A stretch of 64,000 nucleotides of DNA, from NCBI RefSeq assembly GCF_032062135.1, contig NC_092863.1, forward strand, positions 19,674,303-19,738,302, written 5' to 3'. The translations under genes were made by a program, and so were the position numbers. This document shows positions 21,501 through 29,090 of this stretch, piece by piece. The DNA comes from Pyxicephalus adspersus. Taxonomy: Eukaryota; Chordata; Amphibia; Anura; Pyxicephalidae. How positions within the stretch are numbered: position 1 is the stretch's first letter; the number at the start of each line of letters is the position of its first letter. The notes beneath the pieces were generated by a model. It was not told where the DNA came from and searched no databases. It saw nothing but the letters and a program-made list of their open reading frames with translations.

Positions 21501-23655
21501 ACAAACATCATCAGACAACAAGTAATGGAATTCTCCATAGGTGCCCAGACAGCAATATGAAATCCGACAAAAGTTTCATGTCTTCTACATTCCTCCTATA
21601 TAGGTATAAGTGTTTTAATATCATGCTTCTGCTGACCCAATGGGCCTGATTTATTAAAGCTCTCCAAGCCTGGAGAGAATACACTTTCATCAGTGAAGCT
21701 GAGTGATCCCGTAAACCTGGAGTGGATCTGGTCCAGAATTGAAAACATTTGCTAATAGCAAATGACTTTTAGAAAATAAACTCCAGGTTTTCTACATCAC
21801 CCAGCTTCACTAATGAAAGTGTATTCTCTGCAGCCTTAGAGAGCTTTAAAGATCAGGCCCGATGTTGTCACTGGGTCAGTAAGTTAGGGATAAGTCACCC
21901 TATCCCAAGGAGGCCACGTACTGCAGTGCCTGACAGATGAGTCTCTTTCTTATGCCATACGTAAAATATAAATTGTAAAAACTCAATCCAAAGCTAGATG
22001 TAAAAAGAACAAAAGCACTGCAGCACTGAAATGCGATGAGTTTACAAAGTGATCCTAGCAGAATACGCATCCAGATTGTCATAGAAGTGACAGGGAGTCA
22101 GTTGATGCTGCTCTGATATTTTATAAGTTGAAGCTGGAAACGTTTCTGATCTTTCTAGTGATGGGACAATCACTGTACAAGGGAGGAGGAGCGGGATGCA
22201 CCCTGCTGCACCCATTTCCATAGCATATGACCATGGCTGCTCATTTAATAATCAACTGCAGGACCAATAACTTCCTAAGCGGTAACCCCGAGTGTGGCTT
22301 GGGGTAAAAAATAAAAGCTGATAGCGGTAACCCCGAGCCACACTCGGCATAGCTAAAAAAAATTAAAACTTACCTGGTCCCACCAGCGTCCTCCAGTGTC
22401 CTGCCAGTCGGATCCCATCCTCTGGCCGCGTCTTCTTCCTCTGATTGGTCCCCCAGCAAGTGCGCTGACGTTCCCCACAAGTTCCCAGGCACGTTGGTGC
22501 GTGCTGGAGCGTGTCGCGAATTTTAAATTATTTTGTATTGGATTCAATAGAAAATACCTGTACTAAATCCAATACAAAGTAATCATTGTATATGCTACAG
22601 TACAAGTAAAGTATTAAAGGTTTCAGTATTTTGGTTTATTTATGCACCCTTGTTTTAACAGATTTTTGTGTTTTTTATTTAAAGTTTATTATTGAATTTA
22701 TTACATTTAATATTGGACATATTTCCGTGAGATATGCCTAAGAAGTACAGGCCTAAAATGTAAAATAAATTCTCATGAAAGACAATAAATCTGGACAGAA
22801 ATGAACCGCCAGCGGGTTGAACAAAGTCCAGGACCACATGCTCTATCTTCACCTGAGATCCCTGCTCCCAATCATCCAGCAATCAATACGGTGTTGTACA
22901 GCACCCCCTTCAGGTGTAATGATTGTATTGCATCTTTAAGCAATTTCTGCTTTCTATCATTAATAACACCTAAAGATCGATCCAACATTTATTATGGATA
23001 TCTAATGATATATATTGGTTATTAGGAGCCTAAATAACAAATACTTAGCACATAGAATTGATCACACTTTGGGCAAGAATCCAAGCAATATTTCTAAAAC
23101 TAACAGTGTTGCAGGCTTACAGAAAACACATCTGCACCTTTGATTATAATTTGGGAACAGGTAGAGTTCTCAATGGAACATTAATGATGTTTTAGGGTAA
23201 ACACGTGGAAGATTTAAAGAAATCCTGGCATGCAGTCAATGTGCAATCTGGAGTGACAACGCTGCAGCTGCAAAGACAGACACTCAGCTAGCGTTGTCAC
23301 CTGAGACAGGAAGCTTTTTTCACTGTCAGGATACAAATAAAACATATCAAACTAGTAATAGATGCGTGACCCTTACTGGAGCCATAGCAGCACTACTAAT
23401 CTGCCACCAACACCGTTTGTCATAGAAATGGCCTGATTTGTATTCTTTCTGAGGAGAACATACAGCTCTATGTCCATAACACAGCATGCTGGCTCTTGTA
23501 GTTCCCTGACAGCTGCAGGCTCTATGTCATACAAGCCGTGTACATGATCTCTAGCACATTAATACACCGGTGTGTTCCGCACTACCCATCCCCCACGTCT
23601 TTCTGTACGGTAAGTCTTTAGAATTCTGCAGATCCCCTCCCCGTCAAACCTGCAT
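3475..23655 (-). CDS. CDK5RAP3: CDK5RAP3 (LZAP/C53), CDK5 regulatory subunit-associated protein 3, 14 coding exons, in-frame TAG in exon 13
   Basis: Joined exons (minus, 5' to 3'): 23650-23655, 19873-19918, 18785-18916, 18072-18172, 17085-17133, 16656-16834, 16431-16567, 14823-14973, 14654-14743, 11416-11500, 9300-9388, 4947-5152, 3646-3817, 3475-3540. They sum to 1509 nt (502 codons plus stop) and every junction keeps frame; the human protein is about 506 residues. Diagnostic stretches include [55 protein letters not shown] motifs, [12 protein letters not shown] and a [15 protein letters not shown] tail. The protein is the adaptor of the UFL1–DDRGK1 UFM1 ligase at the ER membrane, linked to ribosome UFMylation, ER-phagy and checkpoint control (family knowledge). 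Codon 473 is TAG (3670-3672) where human has Glu, so the conceptual product stops 29 residues early. This could be an assembly error, an allele or a true truncation. Gene identity is nearly certain; exon 1 is the least certain part. Confidence 0.95.
3646..3817 (-). CDS. CDK5RAP3: CDK5RAP3 exon 13 with an in-frame TAG
   Basis: Encodes (R)[19 protein letters not shown], then a charged helix, then [21 protein letters not shown]. The TAG at 3670-3672 aligns with Glu in human (LLLEKTKELQK), a one-base change from GAG. It is about 24 nt before the last exon junction, so by the 50-55-nt rule the transcript would be expected to escape nonsense-mediated decay. Confidence 0.92.
4383..4730. mobile_element. 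Tigger/pogo-like MITE
   Basis: Starts after a TA dinucleotide with CAGTAGAACCTCGGTTATCTGG, the characteristic Tigger-type terminal repeat. Near the right end CCAGTTATCTGAGTACCGG is a degraded complement. The interior has repeated GAGCAATCAG/GCTCC tracts and no ORF. Right boundary approximate. Confidence 0.55.
4947..5152 (-). CDS. CDK5RAP3: CDK5RAP3 exon 12
   Basis: Encodes [15 protein letters not shown] through HVFLILASP, about residues 356-424. The AP-ILQGQT-EK core is the family's most conserved C-terminal block. Acceptor TTCAAG, donor GTAAGT. Adjacent introns hold a Tigger-like MITE and the L2 relic. Confidence 0.94.
6142..6806 (-). pseudogene. Reverse transcriptase domain remnant of the L2 LINE
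   Basis: Two overlapping frames together preserve the RT palm: SSAFDTVDH (motif A), PQGSVLG (motif B) and YADD (motif C catalytic aspartates), followed by [20 protein letters not shown]. The frame shift between the upstream and downstream parts near 6620-6690 disables it. Family is L2/CR1-like by motif style. Confidence 0.85.
7064..7822 (-). pseudogene. APE-type endonuclease remnant of the L2 LINE
   Basis: The 7404-7658 frame carries [10 protein letters not shown] (degraded GDFN) and [14 protein letters not shown]; the next piece carries [10 protein letters not shown], the catalytic SDH. Other blocks lie in a second frame (7469-7822). Several frameshifts are present. Confidence 0.75.
9300..9388 (-). 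CDS. CDK5RAP3: CDK5RAP3 exon 11
   Basis: Encodes (V)[18 protein letters not shown] and [11 protein letters not shown], close to human GVARGPDALTLLEYTETRNQ. Acceptor TCTCAG, donor GTGAGT. Confidence 0.94.
10033..10258. mobile_element. Hairpin MITE, family H copy 1
   Basis: An approximately 225-bp imperfect palindrome: CTGATTTATTAAAGCTCTAC... pairs with ...GGGGAGCTTTAATACATTAG, and the inner arms carry GTGAAGCTG/CAGCTTCACTGA and CCAGCAAAC/GTTTGCTGGATC. Several further copies lie in this window. Confidence 0.75.
11009..11317 (+). mobile_element. hAT-type MITE, family C copy 1, with 8-bp target-site duplication
   Basis: Flanked by CAGTAAAT at 11001-11008 and 11318-11325, a perfect 8-bp duplication as made by hAT elements. 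Ends are CAGTGGTTCACAACC and GGTTGGGGACCCCTG. The interior shares CCCGCCCACTCTCCCATCGCAGGTC with the element at 41598-41936 in reverse orientation. No ORF; lies in CDK5RAP3 intron 10. Confidence 0.85.
11416..11500 (-). CDS. CDK5RAP3: CDK5RAP3 exon 10, degenerate third IDWG site
   Basis: Encodes [15 protein letters not shown] through VVETGHD. The human counterpart carries GIDWGDD here; this copy reads GIVWDIG, so the third motif has lost its Asp and Gly while keeping the Trp. Acceptor TTTTAG, donor GTAAGC. Confidence 0.92.
12585..12905 (+). mobile_element. tRNA-derived SINE with L2-like tail, copy 1
   Basis: Begins CACAGTGGCTCAGGGGTTAA, a box A-like Pol III element, followed by GGTACGATCC resembling box B. 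A body GGAGTTTGCAGGTTCTCC...GTTAGGTTAATTGG follows, then a tail TTGTACAGCTCTGCGTAATATG ending in AT-rich repeats. The tail resembles the 3' end of the L2 LINE in this window. Confidence 0.75.
12995..14152 (+). mobile_element. hAT-type non-autonomous element with internal tandem repeats
   Basis: Ends CAGGGGTCAGCAACC and GGTTGCCAACCCCTG are complementary. Flanks ATCTAAAG (12987-12994) and ATCTAGAG (14153-14160) are an 8-bp duplication with one mismatch. The body holds a 57-bp tandem duplication near 13034-13145 and about 180-bp repeats with GAACCCCAATTTC near 13616, 13798 and 13976. No transposase. Confidence 0.85.
13616..14060. repeat. Tandem array of about 180-bp units inside the hAT element
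   Basis: Each unit starts with GAACCCCAATTTC, continues through AGGTGCAAGTGGGGGACAC and AACACCCCC, and ends with AAATCTACCCTGTTACACAT. Units begin near 13616, 13798 and 13976 (spacing 182 and 178); the last is partial. Weaker GAACCCCAAATTT matches at about 13370 and 13538 suggest older units. Confidence 0.75.
14654..14743 (-). CDS. CDK5RAP3: CDK5RAP3 exon 9, two IDWG motifs
   Basis: A 90-nt phase-0 exon encoding 30 residues with IDWG at about 268-271 and again at about 288-291. In this family IDWG motifs in the disordered middle region bind UFM1 and ATG8-family proteins (shuffled AIM; established knowledge). Acceptor TTTCAG, donor GTAAGC. Confidence 0.94.
14823..14973 (-). CDS. CDK5RAP3: CDK5RAP3 exon 8
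   Basis: Encodes [16 protein letters not shown], then [16 protein letters not shown], then an acidic linker ending TVEGE just before the first IDWG motif. Acceptor TTTCAG, donor GTAAGT. Confidence 0.94.
16431..16567 (-). CDS. CDK5RAP3: CDK5RAP3 exon 7
   Basis: Encodes [19 protein letters not shown] through [10 protein letters not shown]; the final Ser codon is split with exon 8. Acceptor GTCCAG, donor GTAAGA. Confidence 0.94.
16656..16834 (-). CDS. CDK5RAP3: CDK5RAP3 exon 6
   Basis: Encodes residues about 112-171, including [12 protein letters not shown] and [16 protein letters not shown], with heptad-like charge spacing typical of the central helical region. Acceptor CCCTAG, donor GTAAGT. 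Confidence 0.94.
17085..17133 (-). CDS. CDK5RAP3: CDK5RAP3 exon 5
   Basis: A 49-nt exon encoding [16 protein letters not shown], matching human DWQEIIALYEKDNTYL. Acceptor AACAG, donor GTAAGT. Confidence 0.93.
17412..17575 (-). mobile_element. 5'-truncated L2 LINE 3' end
   Basis: On minus it reads GATTGTAAGCTCTTCGGGGC, then TGTACAGCGCTGTGTAATATG, then TATATAAATCCTG and an AAT-repeat tail. It matches the 3' end of the L2 at 53490. Only the tail was inserted. Confidence 0.75.
18072..18172 (-). CDS. CDK5RAP3: CDK5RAP3 exon 4
   Basis: Encodes (Y)[15 protein letters not shown] and [10 protein letters not shown], a highly conserved block. Acceptor TTTCCAG, donor GTGATT. Ends in phase 0. Confidence 0.94.
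18785..18916 (-). CDS. CDK5RAP3: CDK5RAP3 exon 3
   Basis: Encodes residues about 18-62, starting [13 protein letters not shown] and ending NLLAGT. Acceptor TTTGCAG, donor GTATGT. It starts in phase 1 and ends leaving one base that forms Tyr with exon 4. Confidence 0.94.
19527..19672 (-). mobile_element. 5'-truncated L2 LINE 3' end
   Basis: Same 3'-terminal segment as at 17412-17575: ATTATTATTAACAGGATTTA at the left and AAGAGCTTACAATCTAG at the right on the plus strand. It lies in the next CDK5RAP3 intron but one. Confidence 0.75.
19873..19918 (-). CDS. CDK5RAP3: CDK5RAP3 exon 2
   Basis: Encodes [15 protein letters not shown] plus the first base of the next codon. Acceptor TTACAG and donor GTAAGT are consensus. 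This is the conserved N-terminus of the family. Confidence 0.93.
20596..20884 (-). mobile_element. tRNA-derived SINE with L2-like tail, copy 2
   Basis: On minus the head reads TAGCACGATGGCTCAGTGGT (box A), then GGTCCCAGGTTCAAATCTCGG (box B-like), then TTAGGTTAATTGGCTTCC and the tail TGTACAGCACTGCATATTATG. It is nearly complete and lies in CDK5RAP3 intron 1. Confidence 0.75.
20893..21215. mobile_element. Diverged copy of MITE family A
   Basis: Shares TTCTATGGAGAGGGGAGGA and AGAGAGCAGCG with the 62577-62892 element and has similar length, but the ends are worn. Boundaries are approximate. Confidence 0.35.
21642..21860. mobile_element. Hairpin MITE, family H copy 2
   Basis: GGGCCTGATTTATTAAAGCT at the left pairs with AGCTTTAAAGATCAGGCCC at the right. 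The inner arms ATCAGTGAAGCTG and CAGCTTCACTAATGA also pair. About 219 bp, no ORF. Confidence 0.8.
22262..22590. repeat. Unclassified interspersed repeat with GCGGTAACCCCGAG motifs
   Basis: GCGGTAACCCCGAG occurs at about 22279 and 22325. The body has an ACTTACCTGGTCCCACCAG stretch similar in layout to the 24680 and 61060 repeats. At the right, TTTGTATTGGATT and AATCCAATACAAA form an inverted pair (about 22531-22581). No coding capacity. Confidence 0.4.
23650..23655 (-). CDS. CDK5RAP3: CDK5RAP3 coding exon 1 (Met-Gln)
   Basis: Reads ATG CAG then a gtttga donor. Human exon 1 likewise contributes only Met-Glu before the Asp of exon 2, and the phase-0 join gives M-Q-D-L-Q-N-V-P. It sits in a locally GC-rich, promoter-like stretch. 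The 5' UTR extends upstream (higher coordinates). Because only six coding bases are involved, the choice rests on context and phase. Confidence 0.6.
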
Positions 23656-23860
23656 CCCGGCTCCGGTGACTCTTAGGACACGTGTACCGGACACACAGCT
23701 CTCCACCAATCACAGCGAGCAACACATGAAACCTGGTCCCGCCTACAGCGACGAAGGTACGTGACGTATTTTCTCCGGTGCGGTATCACAAGCCGCCGCT
23801 AGTTGGCGGTAGAGCAATTATTAAGTATTAGTGCGCAATAGTACAAATACGTCACGTTGT
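23656..23860. promoter_or_regulatory. CDK5RAP3: Putative CDK5RAP3 promoter and 5' UTR, GC-rich
   Basis: Directly upstream of the proposed ATG the sequence becomes CG-rich compared with the AT-rich surroundings. CCAAT on plus at 23706-23710 is an inverted CCAAT box for the minus-strand gene. CRE-like TGACGTA (about 23763) and TACGTCAC (about 23848) follow, and CCGCCGCTAGTTGGCGG forms a small palindrome. Whether it drives transcription in both directions cannot be told from sequence. Confidence 0.5.
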
Positions 23861-24186
23861 CATGGTTATTCATAATTGTGTGCACCTATGGCCTAAAAAA
23901 AAAACATTAAAAACTGAACATATAAATATGTCATTTGCAATCAAATAAAACACCTGCCATGTAATTACTGCAGTTGTTGTGGTTATATTGCACGGAAAGT
24001 GGAATAAAACCGCCATGACGTATATGCTGTTTTGGGCCCCGATGATGTTTTTGTCATAACTTACATGTTTGCCCAGTGTACTCTATGAGTACAGACAGGC
24101 TGTAACACATCTTTTATAGAGAATTACAGTATCCCCAGTATGTATTATACATAAAAGTTTGACAATCAGTTCTAGTTACCATAAGG

Positions 24187-24300
24187 CAGCGGTTGCCAAC
24201 CGGTGGTCCGTGAGAAAACTTTGGTGGTCCACGACTCTGTACTCTGTATGGACACAACCCGCCCATTCTTCCATCCGAGGGTCAGATTTGCTTGCTAAAC
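24187..24300 (+). mobile_element. Partial hAT-type MITE end, family C-like
   Basis: Begins CAGCGGTTGCCAACCGGTGG, similar to the CAGTGGTTCACAACC end of the 11009 element, and contains ACACAACCCGCCCATTCTTCC as in the 41598 element. The other end was not found. Confidence 0.5.
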
Positions 24301-24649
24301 ATATGCAGCCAGAGCCTAAATCTCCTTGTATTAGAAGTAGACCCTACCTTTGCCGGTTTGCCGGACCCTACCTTTGATTGGTTTCTGGATCAGAAAAGTA
24401 AATGATTTATGGCCATGGAAAATCTTACTTTTAATCAATATCATCAGACTACATGGTTCTACTTACAAAAATTTCAGAACCTGGCAGAATATACAAGTTG
24501 GTTGAATGCATTAAATGAGCAACAACTTGAAATGGTTCCCCCATTTATATTTTCTCACAGATCCTTTAATTTCTTTCTTATCTCTCTTTTCTTCAGTTTT
24601 AATTTTTCTTCACTACATCTTGTTTTTCGTAGATATTTAAGAGTATCTA

Positions 24650-25000
24650 AAATCAAAAGTGCTTAAAACAAAAAAAAATACTTCACTTACCTTCAATCCC
24701 ACAGGGCAGTCCAATCCATCAGGAGGTGTCCTTCATCAGGTCCCGTGTTGTCCCGACATCCGTCTTTGAGCCGGTGTGCCAGGCAGCATCTTCGCCTCTT
24801 CTTCCTGGTTCTTCTTCCTAGGTCACCCAATGCAGGTGCGAAATTGGGTGACGTAGGATGGAAAAAAAAAACTTGCCAATCTTACTCAGCCAATTTTTCT
24901 TTTTACACGAAAAGGCTCCTTCTGCGCATGCAAAACGAGCACCCAAGAGCCTCCCGGGATGCCTAACGTAGGTATCCCAGGAGGCTTTGCACTCCCATTC
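24650..25000 (+). repeat. Unclassified interspersed repeat, family R copy 1
   Basis: Contains TTACCTTCAATCCCACAGG, then TTCTTCCTAGGTCACCCAAT, then a matching inverted ATTGGGTGACGTAGG. Related segments lie at 28880-29090 (minus) and 61033-61230 (plus). A small palindrome CCTCCCGGGATGCC...GGTATCCCAGGAGG is near 24950. No ORF. Confidence 0.5.
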
Positions 25001-25018
25001 ATTCTGGATCGCCTTGGC

Positions 25019-25579
25019 CAGGGATCGGCAATCTTTTTGGACTACTAGGCCATTTCAGGAGGTCAAGAAGGCACACTAGGCTAGAAGAAACAAGGTCTCC
25101 AAGGAAAGGTCTTTTACAACCGTGACTGCAGATGAGCAGCCTCAGTCTTCCGCTCATCCGCGGTATAGTCTCTGTATGTGTGCGCGTGCTTGGCATCGAA
25201 ATGCCCCTTGAGATTCGACCGCTTGAAAGTGCTGTTGGTGTCCTTGCACACTAAACACAGGGCTTTGTTGCCACGTTGGACGAAGAATAATTCGTCTGTC
25301 CATTAGGGGTTGAAGACATGACGTGCGAAGTCAACCTTCCGGAGACTGGTAGCTGCGTGTTGCTTCTGCTCTTTAGGCATAGTAATTGGGGTTACTGTGC
25401 AGGAACGCGATGATATTGATGTTATCGTGGGAACTTACGATAACGCGTCAATTAAATTAGGCCGGATCCAACAATAAATAACTAAATAAATAAATAATAA
25501 ATAGGGGGGGGGGGTTAGGCCAGACTGTAATACTGACTAGGCCGTATCTGGCCTAAAGGCCGGAGTTTGCCTACCTCTG
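25019..25579 (-). mobile_element. Internally deleted hAT transposon retaining a BED zinc-finger exon
   Basis: Ends CAGGGATCGGCAATC and, as complement, CAGAGGTAGGCAAACTCC match the ends of the MITE at 59609-60007. Flanks GCCTTGGC (25011-25018) and GCCTAGGC (25580-25587) are an 8-bp duplication with one mismatch. The inside encodes the N-terminal part of a transposase on the minus strand; the catalytic part is missing. A G-run and an AAAT-repeat lie near 25475-25515. Confidence 0.85.
25114..25380 (-). pseudogene. hAT transposase N-terminal fragment with BED zinc finger
   Basis: ATG at 25378-25380 opens a frame MPKEQKQHAATSLRKVDF, broken by TAA at 25303-25305, then WTDELFFVQRGNKALCLVC and KRSNLKGHFDAKHAHTY, closing at TAA 25114-25116 (89 codons). 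C-x2-C followed by H-x4-H is the BED zinc-finger pattern, here of the Charlie/ZBED-like hAT group. The single internal stop and the absence of a catalytic domain make it non-functional. Its Cys/His pattern is intact, which suggests fairly recent decay. Confidence 0.8.
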
Positions 25580-25619
25580 GCCTAGGCCATTGAGAATTAG
25601 GGGGTAGTGTCGCACCCTC

Positions 25620-25735
25620 TTTTTTTTTAAAATGTAAACAAACAGAATTTTTACTTTACATAAAAAGGGTTGTCGACCCTTTTATGTAAAGCGAAATTTC
25701 TAAGTTTAGGTACGCTTTAAGACATTATGTTTAAT
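25620..25735. repeat. Repeat fragment with an 18-bp palindrome
   Basis: ACTTTACATAAAAAGGGT (about 25653-25670) and ACCCTTTTATGTAAAGC (about 25675-25691) form a hairpin with a TGTCG loop. Similar ends (CTTTACTTTATATAAAAGGG) occur at 28900-28920, so it belongs to repeat family R. Confidence 0.5.
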
Positions 25736-25830
25736 TGGTTTGTTTCCTTATACATAGTGTATTATTTCACCCGTGAATATTGTTTTTTTGTTGGGTGGCA
25801 TCCCACTTTTGATAGTCCTATATTTATATT

Positions 25831-26012
25831 ATATTATTATCTTTCATTTATATAGCACCAACATATTACATAGCACTTTACAAGGTTCATATTCATGGCA
25901 CCAACTGTCTCCCAAAGGGGCTCATAATCCAATGACTGTACCATAGTGTTATTAACACAGTCTAAGGCCAATTTTGGGAGGCAGACAATTATCCTAACTG
26001 CGTGTTTTTGGT
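25831..26012 (-). mobile_element. Partial tRNA-derived SINE, tail and mid body
   Basis: Shows the ATATAGCACCAACATATTACA tail, GGGGCTCATAATCCAATG, and CTAAGGCCAATTTTGGGAGG as in the 20596 copy. The tRNA-like head is missing. Confidence 0.65.
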
Positions 26013-26169
26013 GTTTATTGTATATGTTCCCTAATAGTATTAAATAAACAATTAAAAAAACTGAAAGACAGCCAAAGCAGCAGAAGCAGGTAGAACAGCA
26101 TTGCCACTTTCTCTAGTAGATGATGTGACATCACTACTCTTCTTAAACATTGTCATGGGTGCTATGTAG

Positions 26170-26336
26170 AAGCCACGCCATAAGACATTGCAAGCTCCAC
26201 ACTGCGTGCTTAAGATTTATAATGCAATCTGCCAGAACCATGTGGGTGACTTTTTGTTATCCACATGGTTCTGGCAGATTGCATTATAAATCTTAAGCAC
26301 GCAGTCTGGAGCCTGCAATGTCTTATGGCGTGGCTT
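26170..26336. repeat. Nearly perfect 76-bp inverted repeat with a 15-nt loop
   Basis: Left arm 26170-26245 and right arm 26261-26336 pair at 74 of 76 positions by hand alignment; the mismatches fall in GCAGT(G/C)TGG and GAGC(T/C)TGC. The loop is GTGACTTTTTGTTAT. Imperfect pairing continues a few bases outward (GTGC...TAG). It is longer and more perfect than a typical microRNA precursor and not shared with other repeats here. It may be a young MITE, a foldback insertion or a source of long hairpin RNA. Confidence 0.85.
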
Positions 26337-26339
26337 TCT

Positions 26340-28879
26340 TACTACCGCACTGTGACAACCCTCCATGGGTTTTGGCCCCTTTTTACAATCCTTCACCAGC
26401 CAGTTCTGTCAAAAGCTACCCCTCTCTATGTTATCCCTCTAAATTTGATGAGATCTCCTAGAACAGCATACCAATGTGAATTACAGATTAGAGATATATC
26501 TAATATCACAGTCTGATTTTCCTTCCTTCACTAATAGCATTGAAAATTTAAAGCAATTTAAACATTTAACCCACATTGATCAAATAGAAGTACAGGTATG
26601 TCTTCTGGGTAGAATCCACCTGTGCAGTGTAACTAATTCTCAGACATTCCATATGAACACACCCTTATGAGACCTGTGTGACATATGTCAAACAAACATT
26701 GCGTAGGACTGAACATACAAAAATGTTAACTATAATAGAACGGTAAAACAATTACTTTTCTAATCTGGTTAGTGAAGACAGTGTCAAAGGTGACAACACA
26801 TCAGCGTTCACCGCCACAGCCAGTAATTCTCAAGAATTTAAAAGAAAATTAGCAAGAAATGTTACAGTGTGAATTTTACAGTTGGTATTAAGCTGTGATC
26901 CTGTGCAAGCTTTGTCACATTTCATACATAATTTCTGGAAGCAGTTTCTAAGATTAAGACAGTGAGCCTGAGATAGACTGAAGCTTTCTTTGTTGATGTG
27001 CTTTTCTTTGTCCCGCAGGTACCTGTGTTATTCTTCAAACTGATCTTTGTGACCTTATGAAGCCTTTTTGTTATAAACTCTGGGTGTACATGTAATCCAC
27101 TAATTTCAGCATAATCCTCATACCTTGTTACATTCTATGGCTACTAATTAGTAACATCATGTGCAGGCTGTTTTAAATAATCACCTTCAAATATATGAGA
27201 TAGATTCCTTCAATGTCAAAAATGGAACAAAACATGATTAAAAAAGGCGAATTTGATAATAATTCTATAAAAAGAGCTGTAATTTTATTTAGGGTATGGC
27301 ACTGTTGAGCTAAATGGTCCTTACTAGTTACTCTCTTTTAAGTTATCTGCTTTTAAATATTTATGCTATATATTTTGCTTCATAGCATAATGGTAGACAT
27401 AAAACTATACTCCTTCCAATAAGGTAGCACATACACTATAAATATTGGTAACCCTTCAACATACAACATATTTAAATGTTATTTAAGGAATACCACCTTC
27501 TCCGAAGATCATGCACTAACCACTACTTTGTGCTGACCTTCAAGGTAATTCATTCTTTTTTGAAATCTGTTGTTGTTTCAGACTGATAGCATCATAAACG
27601 CTGATAAAATGATACAACACTGATTTACACTTACATTTATTACATTTCTGTATACCACGTATTCAGAGATAGATATAGTGCAACCAACTATTTTTTTTTT
27701 CATTCTTAATATTATTACTCAAATAGGACAGTAGGTAAAAATAACTTAGCATTGCTGTCTGTTGTTGCTAACAATTCACAATGATCATCAATATAATAAA
27801 TTCAGTCAATGTTTTTGTCTCTATACCAACAATTACGGGATTATAACTGTGCAAATATTAATCATTTCCATACACTACTATACAATTATAGACTGTCAAA
27901 GAAATGATTCATGAAAAGTTGTTACTTATGTAGTGTTCTAGATAATTTTTCGTGGAAAAAATGTACTTTCTCAATTATCCAAATAAAAAATATAAAGTCT
28001 ATTTATAAAGAAGCTAAATTTAATTGTGCTTGGCTTATCTGATTCCTTAACACTTGATGATGAAACACCTACACATGGTCATAAAGATTCACTGATTGAT
28101 TCTAGCATTTCTTTTGTTCAAAATACTAATAGATTACTAATTGGATTCTCTGATTATAATTTTCCCAAATAACAATTTTATTGTGTTAGGATTCATAGGC
28201 ATGAGCACAGACTACTGTCTGTATTTATAGGGTCTTTATCTAAGGACAGTGGGTAATAGGGTCACTCAGCACATTATGCTTTACACTTTGTTACACCCAT
28301 ATATATTGACATTCCTATCAGTGTTGTCAGTTATGCAGGCAAAATAATGCCTAATAGCCATATATTACTTAGAAACGACAACTACATCTCATACGACAGG
28401 AAAAACAACCAAAAAGCTGCTGCCAGGCTAAAGTGAATAGTGATAGTGCATTATGAGTGCATACAAACATAATATATTTCCAATTGTTCTGCAAAATTTA
28501 GAAGATGTGATTTTCAAGATACCAAACTGTCAAACCATTCAATTGCATGCACTCAATAGTAAAAAATGACAAAATAAAAAAAATGTGTTTCAAAAGCCCT
28601 TACAGGTTTATAGTTAATTATAAAAAAAATGGCTCTATAGTTATGACTCTTGTTAGATATGTGCAGCAATACCTAATGTACCTAATAGGCAACTTTTTAC
28701 ACATGCATACTCATGTTTGTGTTTACATGTATGTGTACTTGGGGGCAGGGGACTTTTAATTACTTTCTTTCATCACATTTTAAAATATTTTTTAATGTAA
28801 CTTTATTGCTTTCACATGTTATAGCATATGTGGATTGACAGGTACACATTATGTAGGTATGAGGGTTCTGTTGGGCGTA
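26340..28879. other. Intergenic DNA without recognised features
   Basis: AT-rich sequence with short open frames only, none resembling a known protein. No clear TIR pair, tandem array or RNA gene was seen. Confidence 0.5.
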
Positions 28880-29090
28880 AAGTGTACCTAAACTCAGAAC
28901 TTTACTTTATATAAAAGGGTAGACAAGCATGCGCAGTGAGATCGGCAATCTTTTTTCCCAATCCCCCGCCTCCACAGTGCGAGATCGGGTGACGCGGGAA
29001 GAAGAACCCGGAACAAGAGAGAAGAAGATGTTGGCGCCCAGACCGAAGACGGATATTTATTTTGGGTTTAATTCCGCTTTAGGCATCATC
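28880..29090 (-). repeat. Interspersed repeat family R copy 2
   Basis: Contains GTGCGAGATCGGGTGACG, GAAGAAGAACCCGG and CCGAAGACGGATA, and ends TTTAATTCCGCTTTA, the inverse of the AAAGCGGAAGTAAA start at 61036. The GAGATCGG/CCAATC arms give a hairpin-like centre. Confidence 0.5.

Noticed and set aside
24999..25196. Minus-strand 65-codon frame
   Set aside because: It is a shifted frame; the meaningful reading is the BED zinc-finger frame at 25114-25380.
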